33,062 nucleotides of DNA from Deltaproteobacteria bacterium (GTDB lineage: Bacteria; Desulfobacterota; Binatia; UTPRO1), in the NCBI GenBank assembly GCA_029262315.1, contig JAJCZP010000008.1:1-33062 (forward strand), given 5' to 3'. Shown in pieces: positions 25,758 through 32,807 of this stretch. The number at the start of each line of letters is the position of its first letter. The stretch's first letter is position 1. Position numbers and translations under genes: made by a program. A model generated the notes under the pieces. It worked only from the letters and a program-made list of their open reading frames with translations. It ran no database searches and was not told where the DNA came from.

Positions 25758-26459
25758 ATGATGCAAGCCGAATCGATGAAGCGTTGGGGGCGGATCGTCG
25801 CAGTGGCGATTGGTACGAGCCTGCTGCTGAGCGCATGCGCGACGACGCGCGCCACCCGCAAGGCGGTCACACCGTCGGGATTCCTTGATGACTACGGTCA
25901 GCTCCGCGAAGGGAAGAAGGGCGAAGCACAGCTCATCTTCATCGATCCCGCGACCGACTTCTCGCAGTACAAGGGTATCATCGTCGAGAGCGTGACCCTG
26001 TGGGAGGGGCCGGGCGCGTCCAAGCTGTCGGCCGAGGAGCGCCAGGCGCTGACCGACTACTTCTACCTCGCGCTCGTCCGGGAGTTCGAGAAGGACTTCC
26101 AGGTCGTGGTCGAACCGGCGCCGGGGGTGATGCAGCTCCGGGCGGCCATTACCGAGGCCGCGGGAGCCAAGGTCGTCGCCAACACGATCACGTCGGTCGT
26201 GCCGCAGCTCCGCCTCCTGACAACGCTCGGGGGCATGGCTACGGACGCGGCCGTCTTCGTCGGCGAAGCCGGAATCGAGGTCGAGGTTCGCGACTCAGTC
26301 ACGCTCAGGCGCCTTGGTGCCGGCGTCGACCGGCGCGCCGGCACCAAGGCGCTCCGGAGCGGCCTCAAGACCTGGAGCGATGCCAAGACGGCCTTCGACT
26401 ACTGGGCCGACAAGATCCACCAGCGACTCGCCCGCCTGCGTGACCAGGACTCGGTGTAG
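25758..26459 (+). CDS. DUF3313 family lipoprotein
   Basis: A 233-aa protein starting ATGATG (25758/25761) behind AGGAGG. A lipoprotein signal peptide has the lipobox LLSAC with Cys27, so it is lipid-anchored. The mature part FLDDYGQLREGKKGEAQLIF, followed by YKGIIVESVTLW, and the C-terminal region (EVEVRDSVTLRRLGAGVDRRAG then W..FDYWADKIHQRL) are characteristic of DUF3313, whose members are outer-membrane or periplasmic lipoproteins of unknown role. The gene stands alone and is convergent with the acyl-CoA dehydrogenase (30 bp). A perfect 17-bp inverted repeat lies within the coding sequence (26309-26352). Confidence 0.9.
   Translation: MMQAESMKRWGRIVAVAIGTSLLLSACATTRATRKAVTPSGFLDDYGQLREGKKGEAQLIFIDPATDFSQYKGIIVESVTLWEGPGASKLSAEERQALTDYFYLALVREFEKDFQVVVEPAPGVMQLRAAITEAAGAKVVANTITSVVPQLRLLTTLGGMATDAAVFVGEAGIEVEVRDSVTLRRLGAGVDRRAGTKALRSGLKTWSDAKTAFDYWADKIHQRLARLRDQDSV
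26309..26352. repeat. Perfect 17-bp inverted repeat inside the DUF3313 gene
   Basis: GCGCCTTGGTGCCGGCG (26309-26325) is exactly mirrored by CGCCGGCACCAAGGCGC (26336-26352) with a 10-nt loop. It falls within the codons for RRLGAGVDRRAGTKAL and would form a very stable mRNA hairpin or a DNA cruciform. Confidence 0.9.
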
Positions 26460-26489
26460 CCGATTGCAGGGCGCTGTTTGACCAAGCGT

Positions 26490-27665
26490 CTAGAAGTTGC
26501 GCGTGTTGAAGGGCACGTACGACTCGCTGAGGCAGTCCCGGCTCACGATGATCTTCATCACTTCACTCGAGCCGGCGTAGATTGGCGCGACTCGCGCGTC
26601 GGTGAATTGCCGCGAGATCGGGTACTCGTCCATGTAGCCCGCGCCACCGTGGAGCTGCAGCCCGACATCCGCCGCCTTGACCTGGAGCTCTGACGTCGCG
26701 AGTTTCGCCTTCGCCGCATCGACGGCAGTCAAACGGCCTGCGTTGAACGATGCGACGCATTGATCGACGAAGACCTGCTGGATGTCGAGTTCCGTCCGGA
26801 GCTCCGCGAGCTTGAACTGAGTGTTCTGGAAACTTGCGAGCGACTTGCCAAAGACGTGTCGCTCCCGGACGAATTCCACGGTGAGATCGAAAGAGAGCTG
26901 GGCAGCCGCCAGATAGCCCACCGAACCGATCAGACGCTCTTCTGCGAGCCCCTCCATCAGACAGACGAAGCCCCGCCCGGGCTCGCCGAGCACGTTCGCT
27001 TTCGGAACGCGCACGTCCCGGAAGAAGAGCTCCGAGGTGTCCTGCGCCTTGAGCCCGATCTTCTTGAGGTTCCGACCGCGCTCGAAGCCTTCCATCCCGC
27101 GTTCCACGACGAAGAGCGTCATCGAGTGGCGGTTGTCGGAGTCACCGGTCTTGGCCGCGACGATCACGACGTCCGCGTTGATTCCGTTCGAGATGTAGGT
27201 CTTCGCCCCGTTCAAAATCCAGAAATCCCCGTCCTCGATCGCCGTCGATCGCATCCCGGCAAGGTCCGAACCCGCGTCAGGCTCGGTCATCGCGATCGCC
27301 AGGATGGTCTCGCCCGTAACGCAGTTCGGAAGAAACCGGTCGCACTGTTCCTGGCTCCCGAAGCGCGTGAAGTAGGGGCCGACCAGCCGACTATGGAGCG
27401 TGTTGTACCAGTCGGCCACGCGCGCGTAGGCCGTCTCCTCGATGATGACCTGCTCGAAGCGAAAGTCGGGGTCTCCCATCCCGCCGTACTTCTCGTCCGG
27501 CCAGACCATGAGAAACCCCTGACGCCCGGCCCTGCGGAACACGTCCCGGTCGACGATCCCCGCATCGCGCCACTGCTCCATGTACGGAACGACCTCGTGG
27601 GCCAGAAACTGGCGATACGACTCCCGGAACATCTTCTGTTCGTCGGTGAAATCTCGTTCGAGCAT
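26490..27665 (-). CDS. Acyl-CoA dehydrogenase (long-chain/isovaleryl-type catalytic site)
   Basis: A 391-aa flavoprotein with the standard N-terminal helical, central beta (AIAMTEPDAGSDLAGMRSTA; WILNGAKTYISNG) and C-terminal helical domains (LQLHGGAGYMDEYPISR). The usual medium/short-chain catalytic Glu just before GTSQ is absent: the motif reads IYAGSSEVMK. Instead Glu243 in GLAEERLIG matches the alternative catalytic Glu of long-chain and isovaleryl enzymes, so it should be active. It oxidises an acyl-CoA to the 2-enoyl-CoA and passes electrons to ETF. The start ATG (27663-27665) has GAGGAG upstream. It is divergent from the P450 across 67 bp, so the two may share control in fatty-acid, terpenoid or sterol side-chain catabolism; the substrate is unknown. 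Confidence 0.95.
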   Translation of the reverse strand: MLERDFTDEQKMFRESYRQFLAHEVVPYMEQWRDAGIVDRDVFRRAGRQGFLMVWPDEKYGGMGDPDFRFEQVIIEETAYARVADWYNTLHSRLVGPYFTRFGSQEQCDRFLPNCVTGETILAIAMTEPDAGSDLAGMRSTAIEDGDFWILNGAKTYISNGINADVVIVAAKTGDSDNRHSMTLFVVERGMEGFERGRNLKKIGLKAQDTSELFFRDVRVPKANVLGEPGRGFVCLMEGLAEERLIGSVGYLAAAQLSFDLTVEFVRERHVFGKSLASFQNTQFKLAELRTELDIQQVFVDQCVASFNAGRLTAVDAAKAKLATSELQVKAADVGLQLHGGAGYMDEYPISRQFTDARVAPIYAGSSEVMKIIVSRDCLSESYVPFNTRNF

Positions 27666-27732
27666 CGATGAATCTCCTCTATACGCGGCCGCCTTGACGT
27701 GACCCCTAGCACAAACTTAAGGAGGACTCGCC

Positions 27733-29001
27733 ATGAGCATTGCGACGACCAGGACTCTCGATGGACCAGGCGGCATCTTCGTTGATACCGCCGCCTACAC
27801 CGATCTCGCGAGCTGGCATGCGAAGGCCGATGCGCTACGACGCGCTGACCCCGTGCATCGGGTCGAGATTGACGGCTACATGTCGTTCTACGCGTTGACG
27901 CGCCACGCCGACGTGTTCGAGATCGAGCGCCAGCCCGAGCGGTTCCTGAACACCCTGCAATCCGTGTTGCTGCCCACCACCTTCTACGATCAGCAGATCG
28001 CGACCGGGCTCGTCATCAAGTCGCTGGTGCACATGGACGGCCAGGAGCACCTCGGGCATCGGAAGATCACCAACGATTGGTTCAAGCCCGGCAACCTCCG
28101 GAAGGTCATCGAGCAACGGGTCAACGAACTCGCGCGTCAGTTCGTCGACCGCATGATGGCGCGCGCCCCGGAGTGCGACTTCGCGCGCGAGATCGGCCTG
28201 ATGTTCCCCCTGCACGTCATCATGTCGATTCTGGGCGTGCCCGAGCCCGACGAGCCGTTGATGCTACGACTCACCCAGGAGCTCTTCGCCAGCGAGGATC
28301 CCGAGTTCGGCGAGGGCGACGCACTCGAAGTCATCGCGAACGCCAGCCGTACCTTCTTCGAGTACTTCAACAACTTGACGGAGGATCGAAGAAGGAGTCC
28401 GGCCCACGACATCGCGACGGTGTTGTCCGAGGCCACGATCGACGGCGCACCGCTCGGAGAGATCGAGCGGGTCGGGTACTACATGATCGTCGCGACCGCG
28501 GGCCACGACACGACCTCGAACTCGATCAACGGTGGCCTCGAGGCGCTCATGCGCCATCCGGACCAGCTCCGATCCCTGCAGGACGATCCAACCAAAATCG
28601 ATCGAGCGGTCGACGAGATCATCCGCTGGGCGACCCCCGTGCGACACTTTCTTCGGCACGCGACCGAAGACTACGATCTCCACGGCGTACGCATACGCAA
28701 AGGTGAAGCCGTCTTGCTTTCCTATCTAGCCGCGAACCGCGACGACGCCGTCTTCGAAGACCCGCACAGTTTCGATATCGAGCGCGCCAACGCGTCGGAG
28801 CATCTCGCGTTCGGCACCGGCGTCCATTTCTGTCTCGGGTCGCACCTGGCGCGAATGGAGCTCCGCGCGTTCTTCCGCGAACTGCTGCCTAGACTCGAAT
28901 CGATCGAGCTCACCGGCGAGCCCACGCACAGCGTGTCGAACTTCGTGGGAGGTATCAAGAACCTCCCAGTCCGGTACTCGCTTCGAGCTGGACAACAATA
29001 A
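27733..29001 (+). CDS. Cytochrome P450
   Basis: A 422-aa soluble bacterial P450 with all hallmarks: I-helix oxygen-binding AGHDTTS (256-262), ExxR in the K-helix (EIIR, Glu295/Arg298), and haem loop FGTGVHFCLGSHLARME with ligand Cys367. No membrane anchor is seen, as usual for class I enzymes that need a ferredoxin and reductase, neither of which is adjacent. The strong AAGGAGG site (27718-27724) supports ATG 27733. Divergent from the acyl-CoA dehydrogenase and 75 bp upstream of the selenoprotein gene on the same strand. Hydroxylation of a terpene, steroid or fatty-acid type substrate is plausible but unproven. Confidence 0.95.
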   Translation: MSIATTRTLDGPGGIFVDTAAYTDLASWHAKADALRRADPVHRVEIDGYMSFYALTRHADVFEIERQPERFLNTLQSVLLPTTFYDQQIATGLVIKSLVHMDGQEHLGHRKITNDWFKPGNLRKVIEQRVNELARQFVDRMMARAPECDFAREIGLMFPLHVIMSILGVPEPDEPLMLRLTQELFASEDPEFGEGDALEVIANASRTFFEYFNNLTEDRRRSPAHDIATVLSEATIDGAPLGEIERVGYYMIVATAGHDTTSNSINGGLEALMRHPDQLRSLQDDPTKIDRAVDEIIRWATPVRHFLRHATEDYDLHGVRIRKGEAVLLSYLAANRDDAVFEDPHSFDIERANASEHLAFGTGVHFCLGSHLARMELRAFFRELLPRLESIELTGEPTHSVSNFVGGIKNLPVRYSLRAGQQ

Positions 29002-29076
29002 CGAAACGATCCTGCTCGGCATCGGTGACGCGGAGGAGCCTTGCGAACCCGGTCGCCGGCGTGAGAAGGGACATCT

Positions 29077-29820
29077 GTGCCGCGATCCATCCTTTCCGTT
29101 CTGCTCGCCCTGTGCCTCGTGGCAACCGGGTTTCCCGTGTCTCGAGCGGACGCGGTGGGCGGTCCCGGGGATGGGCCGGGGACGCGAATCGGCGGGTTCT
29201 TTCGCGAGCTCGTCGGATATCTAAAGCGACGCGACCGGGTCAGCGTCGGCGACATGGCGCCGGATTTCGACCTGGTGCCGCTGCGCTTCCATGACTTCGC
29301 ACGCGACGAGCCCGACGAACAGCGGAACGCCCGCGCCGACGCGTATCGCGGAGTGGCACTCCGCAGCTTCCGGGGCGTGAGGCCGGTGGCGCTGATCTTC
29401 GGGAGCTACACCTGACCACCCTTTCGGGACCAGGTGGGTGCCCTCGACAAGCTCTATCAGCGATACCGCGACCGGGTGGAGTTTCTGCTCGTCTACATCC
29501 GCGAGGCGCATCCCGCTGATGGTTGGAGTGCGCAGGTCAACCCCAGGCTCCGCTACGTGAAGCAGCCCGCGACGAGCACGCAGCGATTCCAGGTCGCCAA
29601 CAGCTGCGTTACCGATCTCCAGATCTCGATCCCGTGTCTCATCGACAGCATGGATGACGCCACCATGAAGGCCTACAATGCCCTCCCGGATCGTCTCTAT
29701 CTGGTCGGCAAGAACGGTCGCATCGCCTTCAAGGGCCGACATGGCCCTTTCGGATTCAAGCCCAGGGAGCTCGAAACAGCGATCGAAGCCGAGCTCGCCG
29801 CGCTCGAGGGCGCGCCGTGA
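29077..29820 (+). CDS. Exported iodothyronine-deiodinase-like selenoprotein (in-frame TGA read as Sec113)
   Basis: A 247-aa thioredoxin-fold protein read through an in-frame TGA at 29413-29415. A conventional caller would split it into 29077-29415 and 29434-29820, both in the same frame. The TGA falls in GSYT-U-PPFRDQ, matching the GSCTUPPF active site of vertebrate deiodinases. The deiodinase signature YIREAHPADGW (near 137-147) and the C-terminal YNALPDRLYLVGKNGRIAFKG also align with that family, so homology continues on both sides of the codon. GTG 29077 follows GAGAAGGG, and a signal peptide (ILSVLLALCLVATGFPVSRADA) indicates export. A bSECIS-like hairpin follows at the expected distance. 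The reaction in bacteria is unknown; reductive dehalogenation or peroxide/thiol chemistry is possible. The last base of its stop is the first base of the paralog's ATG. Confidence 0.9.
29424..29447 (+). promoter_or_regulatory. Candidate bacterial SECIS element
   Basis: Hairpin inside the coding sequence: outer stem 29424-29428 with 29443-29447 (TCGGG with CCTCGA-type pairing, one G-U), inner stem ACC (29429-29431) with GGT (29437-29439), and apical loop AGGUG (29432-29436). The loop begins 16 nt after the UGA. E. coli formate dehydrogenase has a CAGGU-containing apical loop about 17 nt after its UGA, which SelB recognises. Folding was done by eye. Confidence 0.65.
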
Positions 29821-30506
29821 TGCGCCGCGCCCGAGCGGTGAACGAGTGCGGAGAGGAGCGCTGGCGACGCGTTCTCGTCGGCGTCGCTCTCGTCGGGCTG
29901 GTCGTTGGGGCCTCACGCGGAATCGCAGAAACCGATAACGCAGACCTGGAACCACCCGGTCCCGCCGTCGGCGCACTGGCACCGGACTTCGCGTTGACGC
30001 CCCTGCGCTTCTACGACTTCCGACTCGACGAGCGCGAGATCACTCGCCAAAACGCGTGGGAGCTCTACGAGCCCGTGCGCCTCGGCGACTTTCGGAACAA
30101 GTGGCCAGTGGCTCTGGTGTTCGGGAGTTCCGCATCCGTGCTCCGCGCCGATGCCCGCGCGCTGGAGGCGCTGCACCGGAGCTACGCGGATCGGGTACAG
30201 TTCCTGTTCGTGTACATCCGGGAGGTCAGGCCACCCCCCGGCGCCGAAGCGCCTCGCGACCCGGAGACCGATCTGGAGCGGATGCGGATCGCCAACGCCT
30301 TCGTAGGCCGGATGGGTCTCTCGATCGCCTGTGTGGTCGACGCGATGGACGACGCCGCCATGAAGATCTACGCAGCGGAGCCGGCCCGCCTCTATGTGGT
30401 GGAGAAGGAGGGAGGGATCGCGTTCGCGAGCGATCCCACGACTGCGGGGCTGGATCTCGGAGCGTTCGAGGCGGCGTTGGTGTCGGCGACCGCGAGTCCA
30501 CGCTAG
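29820..30506 (+). CDS. Deiodinase-like paralog lacking the Sec/Cys active site
   Basis: A 228-aa exported protein starting at ATG 29820, sharing one base with the previous TGA. The signal segment is VLVGVALVGLVVGASRGIAE. It aligns with the upstream selenoprotein along its length: AVGALAPDFALTPLRFYDF, WPVALVFGS, YADRVQFLFVYIRE, VDAMDDAAMKIYAAEPARLYVV. However, the active-site stretch reads GSSASVLR where the paralog has GSYTUPPFR, so a Ser replaces Sec and one residue is lost, and the EAHPADGW motif is replaced by EVRPPPG. It therefore lacks the redox residue and is probably catalytically inert: a partner, regulator or structural subunit, or a decaying copy. The frame is intact over 228 codons, which favours a maintained function. 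Confidence 0.85.
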   Translation: MRRARAVNECGEERWRRVLVGVALVGLVVGASRGIAETDNADLEPPGPAVGALAPDFALTPLRFYDFRLDEREITRQNAWELYEPVRLGDFRNKWPVALVFGSSASVLRADARALEALHRSYADRVQFLFVYIREVRPPPGAEAPRDPETDLERMRIANAFVGRMGLSIACVVDAMDDAAMKIYAAEPARLYVVEKEGGIAFASDPTTAGLDLGAFEAALVSATASPR

Positions 30507-30576
30507 CGAGGGTGGTCTTCAAGCAGCGGTTTGGTTCGTTGCGCGCGATTCTCTACTTCTTTTTCCCGGTTACCTC

Positions 30577-30605
30577 TTGACGTTCCGGCGTTACCTGCAT
30601 ATACA
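30577..30605 (+). promoter_or_regulatory. marR promoter (leaderless)
   Basis: -35 TTGACG (30577-30582) and -10 TATACA (30600-30605) are separated by 17 nt. The predicted start of transcription coincides with the ATG at 30613, and no Shine-Dalgarno lies in between, so the marR mRNA is probably leaderless. The -10 lies inside the operator at 30592-30606. Confidence 0.7.
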
Positions 30606-30606
30606 G
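30592..30606. promoter_or_regulatory. MarR operator copy 1
   Basis: TACCTGCATATACAG contains the near-palindrome CTGCATATACAG and overlaps the marR -10 box. It matches the site at 31081-31095 in 14 of 15 positions. A repressor bound here would block RNA polymerase, giving autoregulation. Confidence 0.65.
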
Positions 30607-30612
30607 TTACCC

Positions 30613-31065
30613 ATGGCACGACTCGACAGTATGGATCCCCGGGGAATCGCGAACATCTGCGCGTACCACAATCTCCGGAAGACGGCCCGCGTCGTCACCC
30701 AGCTGTACGATGACCTGCTCCGCCCCACGGGCCTCCGCGCAACCCAGTTTCCCCTTCTCGTAACGCTCCAGGCTCGTGGACCACTGACGGTGAACGAACT
30801 CGCCGATGCCATAGGGAGTGATCCCACAACCATGACACGTAATCTGCGACCGCTGCAGAAGCGCGGTCTGGTGCGGATCGAAACCGGTGAGGACCGGCGA
30901 GTGCGCGTCGCGAGCCTCACACGCACCGGAAGAACCACTCTGACCAACGCGTTGCCGCAATGGCAACGGGCACAGCGCCGGATGGTGAAGGGCCTCCGAC
31001 CGGAGCGACTCACTCGTCTGTTGAGCGATCTGTCCGTCGCGGTAGCGGCCGCGCGACCGACATGA
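30613..31065 (+). CDS. MarR family transcriptional regulator
   Basis: A 150-aa winged helix-turn-helix repressor of MarR type: an N-terminal helix (HNLRKTARVVTQLYDDLLRPTGL), DNA-binding region ARGPLTVNELADAIGSDPTTMTRNLRPLQKRGLVRI, a wing with TGEDRRVRVASLT, and a C-terminal dimerisation helix. The start is ATG 30613, directly downstream of a strong promoter without a ribosome site, hence a probable leaderless mRNA. An identical operator type precedes both this gene and the membrane protein at 31158, so it probably controls itself and the operon 31158-32766. The inducer is unknown. Confidence 0.93.
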   Translation: MARLDSMDPRGIANICAYHNLRKTARVVTQLYDDLLRPTGLRATQFPLLVTLQARGPLTVNELADAIGSDPTTMTRNLRPLQKRGLVRIETGEDRRVRVASLTRTGRTTLTNALPQWQRAQRRMVKGLRPERLTRLLSDLSVAVAAARPT

Positions 31066-31080
31066 GTTTTTTTCGGCCTC

Positions 31081-31095
31081 TACCTGCATATGCAG
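31081..31095. promoter_or_regulatory. MarR operator copy 2 (perfect CTGCATATGCAG palindrome)
   Basis: TACCTGCATATGCAG is a second copy of the marR operator with a perfect 12-bp palindrome (31084-31095), 62 bp upstream of the membrane-protein ATG and 15 bp after the marR stop. A TATGCA -10-like box falls at the same place within the site; no good -35 is visible. Confidence 0.65.
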
Positions 31096-31157
31096 CTTTT
31101 GACCGGCCTCAACCCCCCAACCCCGCGCTACCTGGCGGGATCGAAAGGAGACTCGAC

Positions 31158-31565
31158 ATGCGTGCATTCATGAGATTCAACCAGGGACTGTTGGCGATGC
31201 CCCTGCCTTGGCGGGGATGGGTTCTTCTCCTGATCGGCGCCAACATCCTAGCGCCGCTCTACTTTCTCGAACGCATGGAAGCGCAGGTCGTATTGGCCGC
31301 AGGCATGCTGGGGATGGGTCTGATGACAGCGCTCACCGCCCGCTTCGGTTTTAGCCGAATCATCGGCATGGGACACATCGCCTGGGTACCCCTCCTCGGA
31401 TTCCTCTGGAGTCAGCTCCCCGATGTCCCGGCGACCGATAGCTTCGGCCTCTGGCTCCGCGCGGTCATCGTACTCGATGCCACCTCGCTGGTGATCGATG
31501 CCATCGATGCGACGCGGTTTTTCCGGGGGGACCGCGCCGAGACTGTCATCGGCCTGCCCGCGTAG
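31158..31565 (+). CDS. Small polytopic membrane protein of unknown function
   Basis: A 135-aa protein with about four predicted membrane helices (WRGWVLLLIGANILAPLYFL; VVLAAGMLGMGLMTAL; IAWVPLLGFLWSQL; WLRAVIVLDATSLVIDAI). The charged ends and FFRGDRAETVIGLPA tail are probably cytoplasmic. I do not recognise a named family. AAAGGAG (31144-31150) supports ATG 31158. The upstream marR operator and the 41-bp gap to the SDR gene suggest one MarR-controlled operon. A role in membrane stress or in helping the SDR product is only a guess. Confidence 0.8.
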   Translation: MRAFMRFNQGLLAMPLPWRGWVLLLIGANILAPLYFLERMEAQVVLAAGMLGMGLMTALTARFGFSRIIGMGHIAWVPLLGFLWSQLPDVPATDSFGLWLRAVIVLDATSLVIDAIDATRFFRGDRAETVIGLPA

Positions 31566-31606
31566 CACGTGAAACCGCGATTGATCATAGCAAAGGAGAA
31601 AGCGCG

Positions 31607-32356
31607 ATGGGAAAATTGAAGGATAAGATCGCAGTCATCACTGGGGGAAGCAGCGGGATCGGGCTGGCGACCGCGCATCGGTTCATCGCAGACGGCGCTC
31701 GAGTGGTGATCACTGGTCGCAGCCAAGAGGCACTGGATGGCGCGGTTGCAGAACTCGGTGATCGCGCCACGGGCTTTTGCGGGGACGTCGCCCGCCCCGA
31801 AGATTCAGAGCACTTGTTCGCTCTGGTCCAGGACAAGTTCGGTCACGTGGACGTGCTCTTCGCGAACGCGGGGATCGCGCCATTCGTTCCGTTCGCGGCC
31901 GTGACCGAAGCGCACTTCGACGAACTGTTCGACATCAACGTTCGAGGCCTCTTCTTCACGGTTCAAAAGGCCCTGCCCCTGCTCTCCGAAGGCGCGTCAG
32001 TCATTCTGAACGCCTCCGTCGTTGCTCAGTCTGGCCTGCCGAACACGAGTGTCTACTCCGCAACGAAAGCCGCAGTGCGTTCACTGGGCCGCACGCTGGC
32101 GGCGGAACTCTCGCCTCGCGGCATCCGTGTCAACGTCGTCAGTCCCGGACTCATCGCGACCCCATTCTGGGGCAAAGTCGGTCTGAGCCAAGAGGACGTC
32201 GACGCGTTCGGCGAGCAAGTCGTCCGACAAACTCCGCTCGGGCGCCCGGGCCAGCCCGGGGAGATCGCCGCGACCGTCGCGTTCCTCGCCTCCGACGACG
32301 CCAGCTACTTCACCGGCGCCGACCTCGTCGCCGACGGCGGAATGATTCAGGTCTAA
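31607..32356 (+). CDS. Short-chain dehydrogenase/reductase
   Basis: A 249-aa classical SDR with cofactor motif TGGSSGIG, the NAG motif (FANAGIAPF), an active-site Ser (NASVVAQSG) and catalytic YSATK, plus the C-terminal FTGADLVADGGM. The Arg after the second strand (ITGRSQ) suggests NADP(H) preference. A strong AAGGAGAAA site precedes ATG 31607. It forms a cluster with an NTF2-like protein 26 bp downstream and the membrane protein upstream, under the MarR operator. A ketone or alcohol substrate is expected but cannot be named. Confidence 0.95.
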   Translation: MGKLKDKIAVITGGSSGIGLATAHRFIADGARVVITGRSQEALDGAVAELGDRATGFCGDVARPEDSEHLFALVQDKFGHVDVLFANAGIAPFVPFAAVTEAHFDELFDINVRGLFFTVQKALPLLSEGASVILNASVVAQSGLPNTSVYSATKAAVRSLGRTLAAELSPRGIRVNVVSPGLIATPFWGKVGLSQEDVDAFGEQVVRQTPLGRPGQPGEIAATVAFLASDDASYFTGADLVADGGMIQV

Positions 32357-32382
32357 GGCGAGGAAGCCACGAGGTGAAATCC

Positions 32383-32766
32383 ATGAGTGATGGACCGATA
32401 AAACTGCGCGAGTACGACGCGATCGCCGATGTCGTTCAGCAATACATCGATGGCGCCATATCCGGCCGCGGCAGCGACATGAAACCCGCCTTCCACGAGG
32501 ACGCGACGATCTTCGGCTACGTTGGTGGCGACCTGCTCTCCGGGCCAATCCAGCAGCTCTTTGACTGGAATGACGCGAACGGCCCGGCGGCAGAACTCCG
32601 CGCGCGAATCGCCCACATCGACCTCATTGACACGGTCGCCACGGTGCGGCTCGAACTGGACGACTGGACCGGTCATCGGTTCACCGACTTGTTCACGCTG
32701 CTACGGATCAATGAGAAGTGGAAGATCACGAACAAGGTCTTCCACCTGCACCCGACTACGGCGTAG
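32383..32766 (+). CDS. NTF2-like / lumazine-binding-domain protein
   Basis: A 127-aa protein of the SnoaL-like/NTF2 superfamily, closest to the Lumazine_bd_2 group: DAIADVVQQYIDGAISGRGSDM, HEDATIFGYVGGDLLSGPIQQLFDW and a C-terminal FTDLFTLLRINEKWKITNKVFH strand. These alpha+beta cone folds bind small hydrophobic ligands or act as isomerases or cyclases. ATG 32383 has GAGG 8 nt upstream; GTG 32374 is an alternative. It follows the SDR in the same operon, so it may act on the same metabolite. Confidence 0.88.
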   Translation: MSDGPIKLREYDAIADVVQQYIDGAISGRGSDMKPAFHEDATIFGYVGGDLLSGPIQQLFDWNDANGPAAELRARIAHIDLIDTVATVRLELDDWTGHRFTDLFTLLRINEKWKITNKVFHLHPTTA

Positions 32767-32807
32767 GCCGCAGTATCGGCGATGTGCTCTCGGCGCCCCC
32801 CGTCGCG

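Noticed and set aside
25245-25761. Small frames (74-88 codons) between the photolyase and lipoprotein genes
   Set aside because: No ribosome site with a sensible protein; Arg/Pro-rich translations without similarity to anything I recognise.
27678-27699. Divergent promoter elements (TATAGA on the minus strand, TTGACG on the plus strand) between the acyl-CoA dehydrogenase and P450
   Set aside because: Neither box has a partner at proper spacing, and the minus-strand -10 would run into the ribosome-binding site.
29413-29415. TGA interpreted as a nonsense mutation or sequencing error making a pseudogene
   Set aside because: Both halves are in the same frame, the codon is exactly at the family's Sec position, a bSECIS-like hairpin follows at the right distance, and the rest of the gene is intact.
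29413-29415. TGA as a generally reassigned codon (alternative genetic code)
   Set aside because: Many other genes here end properly at TGA, including oxyR, hemY and the radical SAM gene, so reassignment is excluded.
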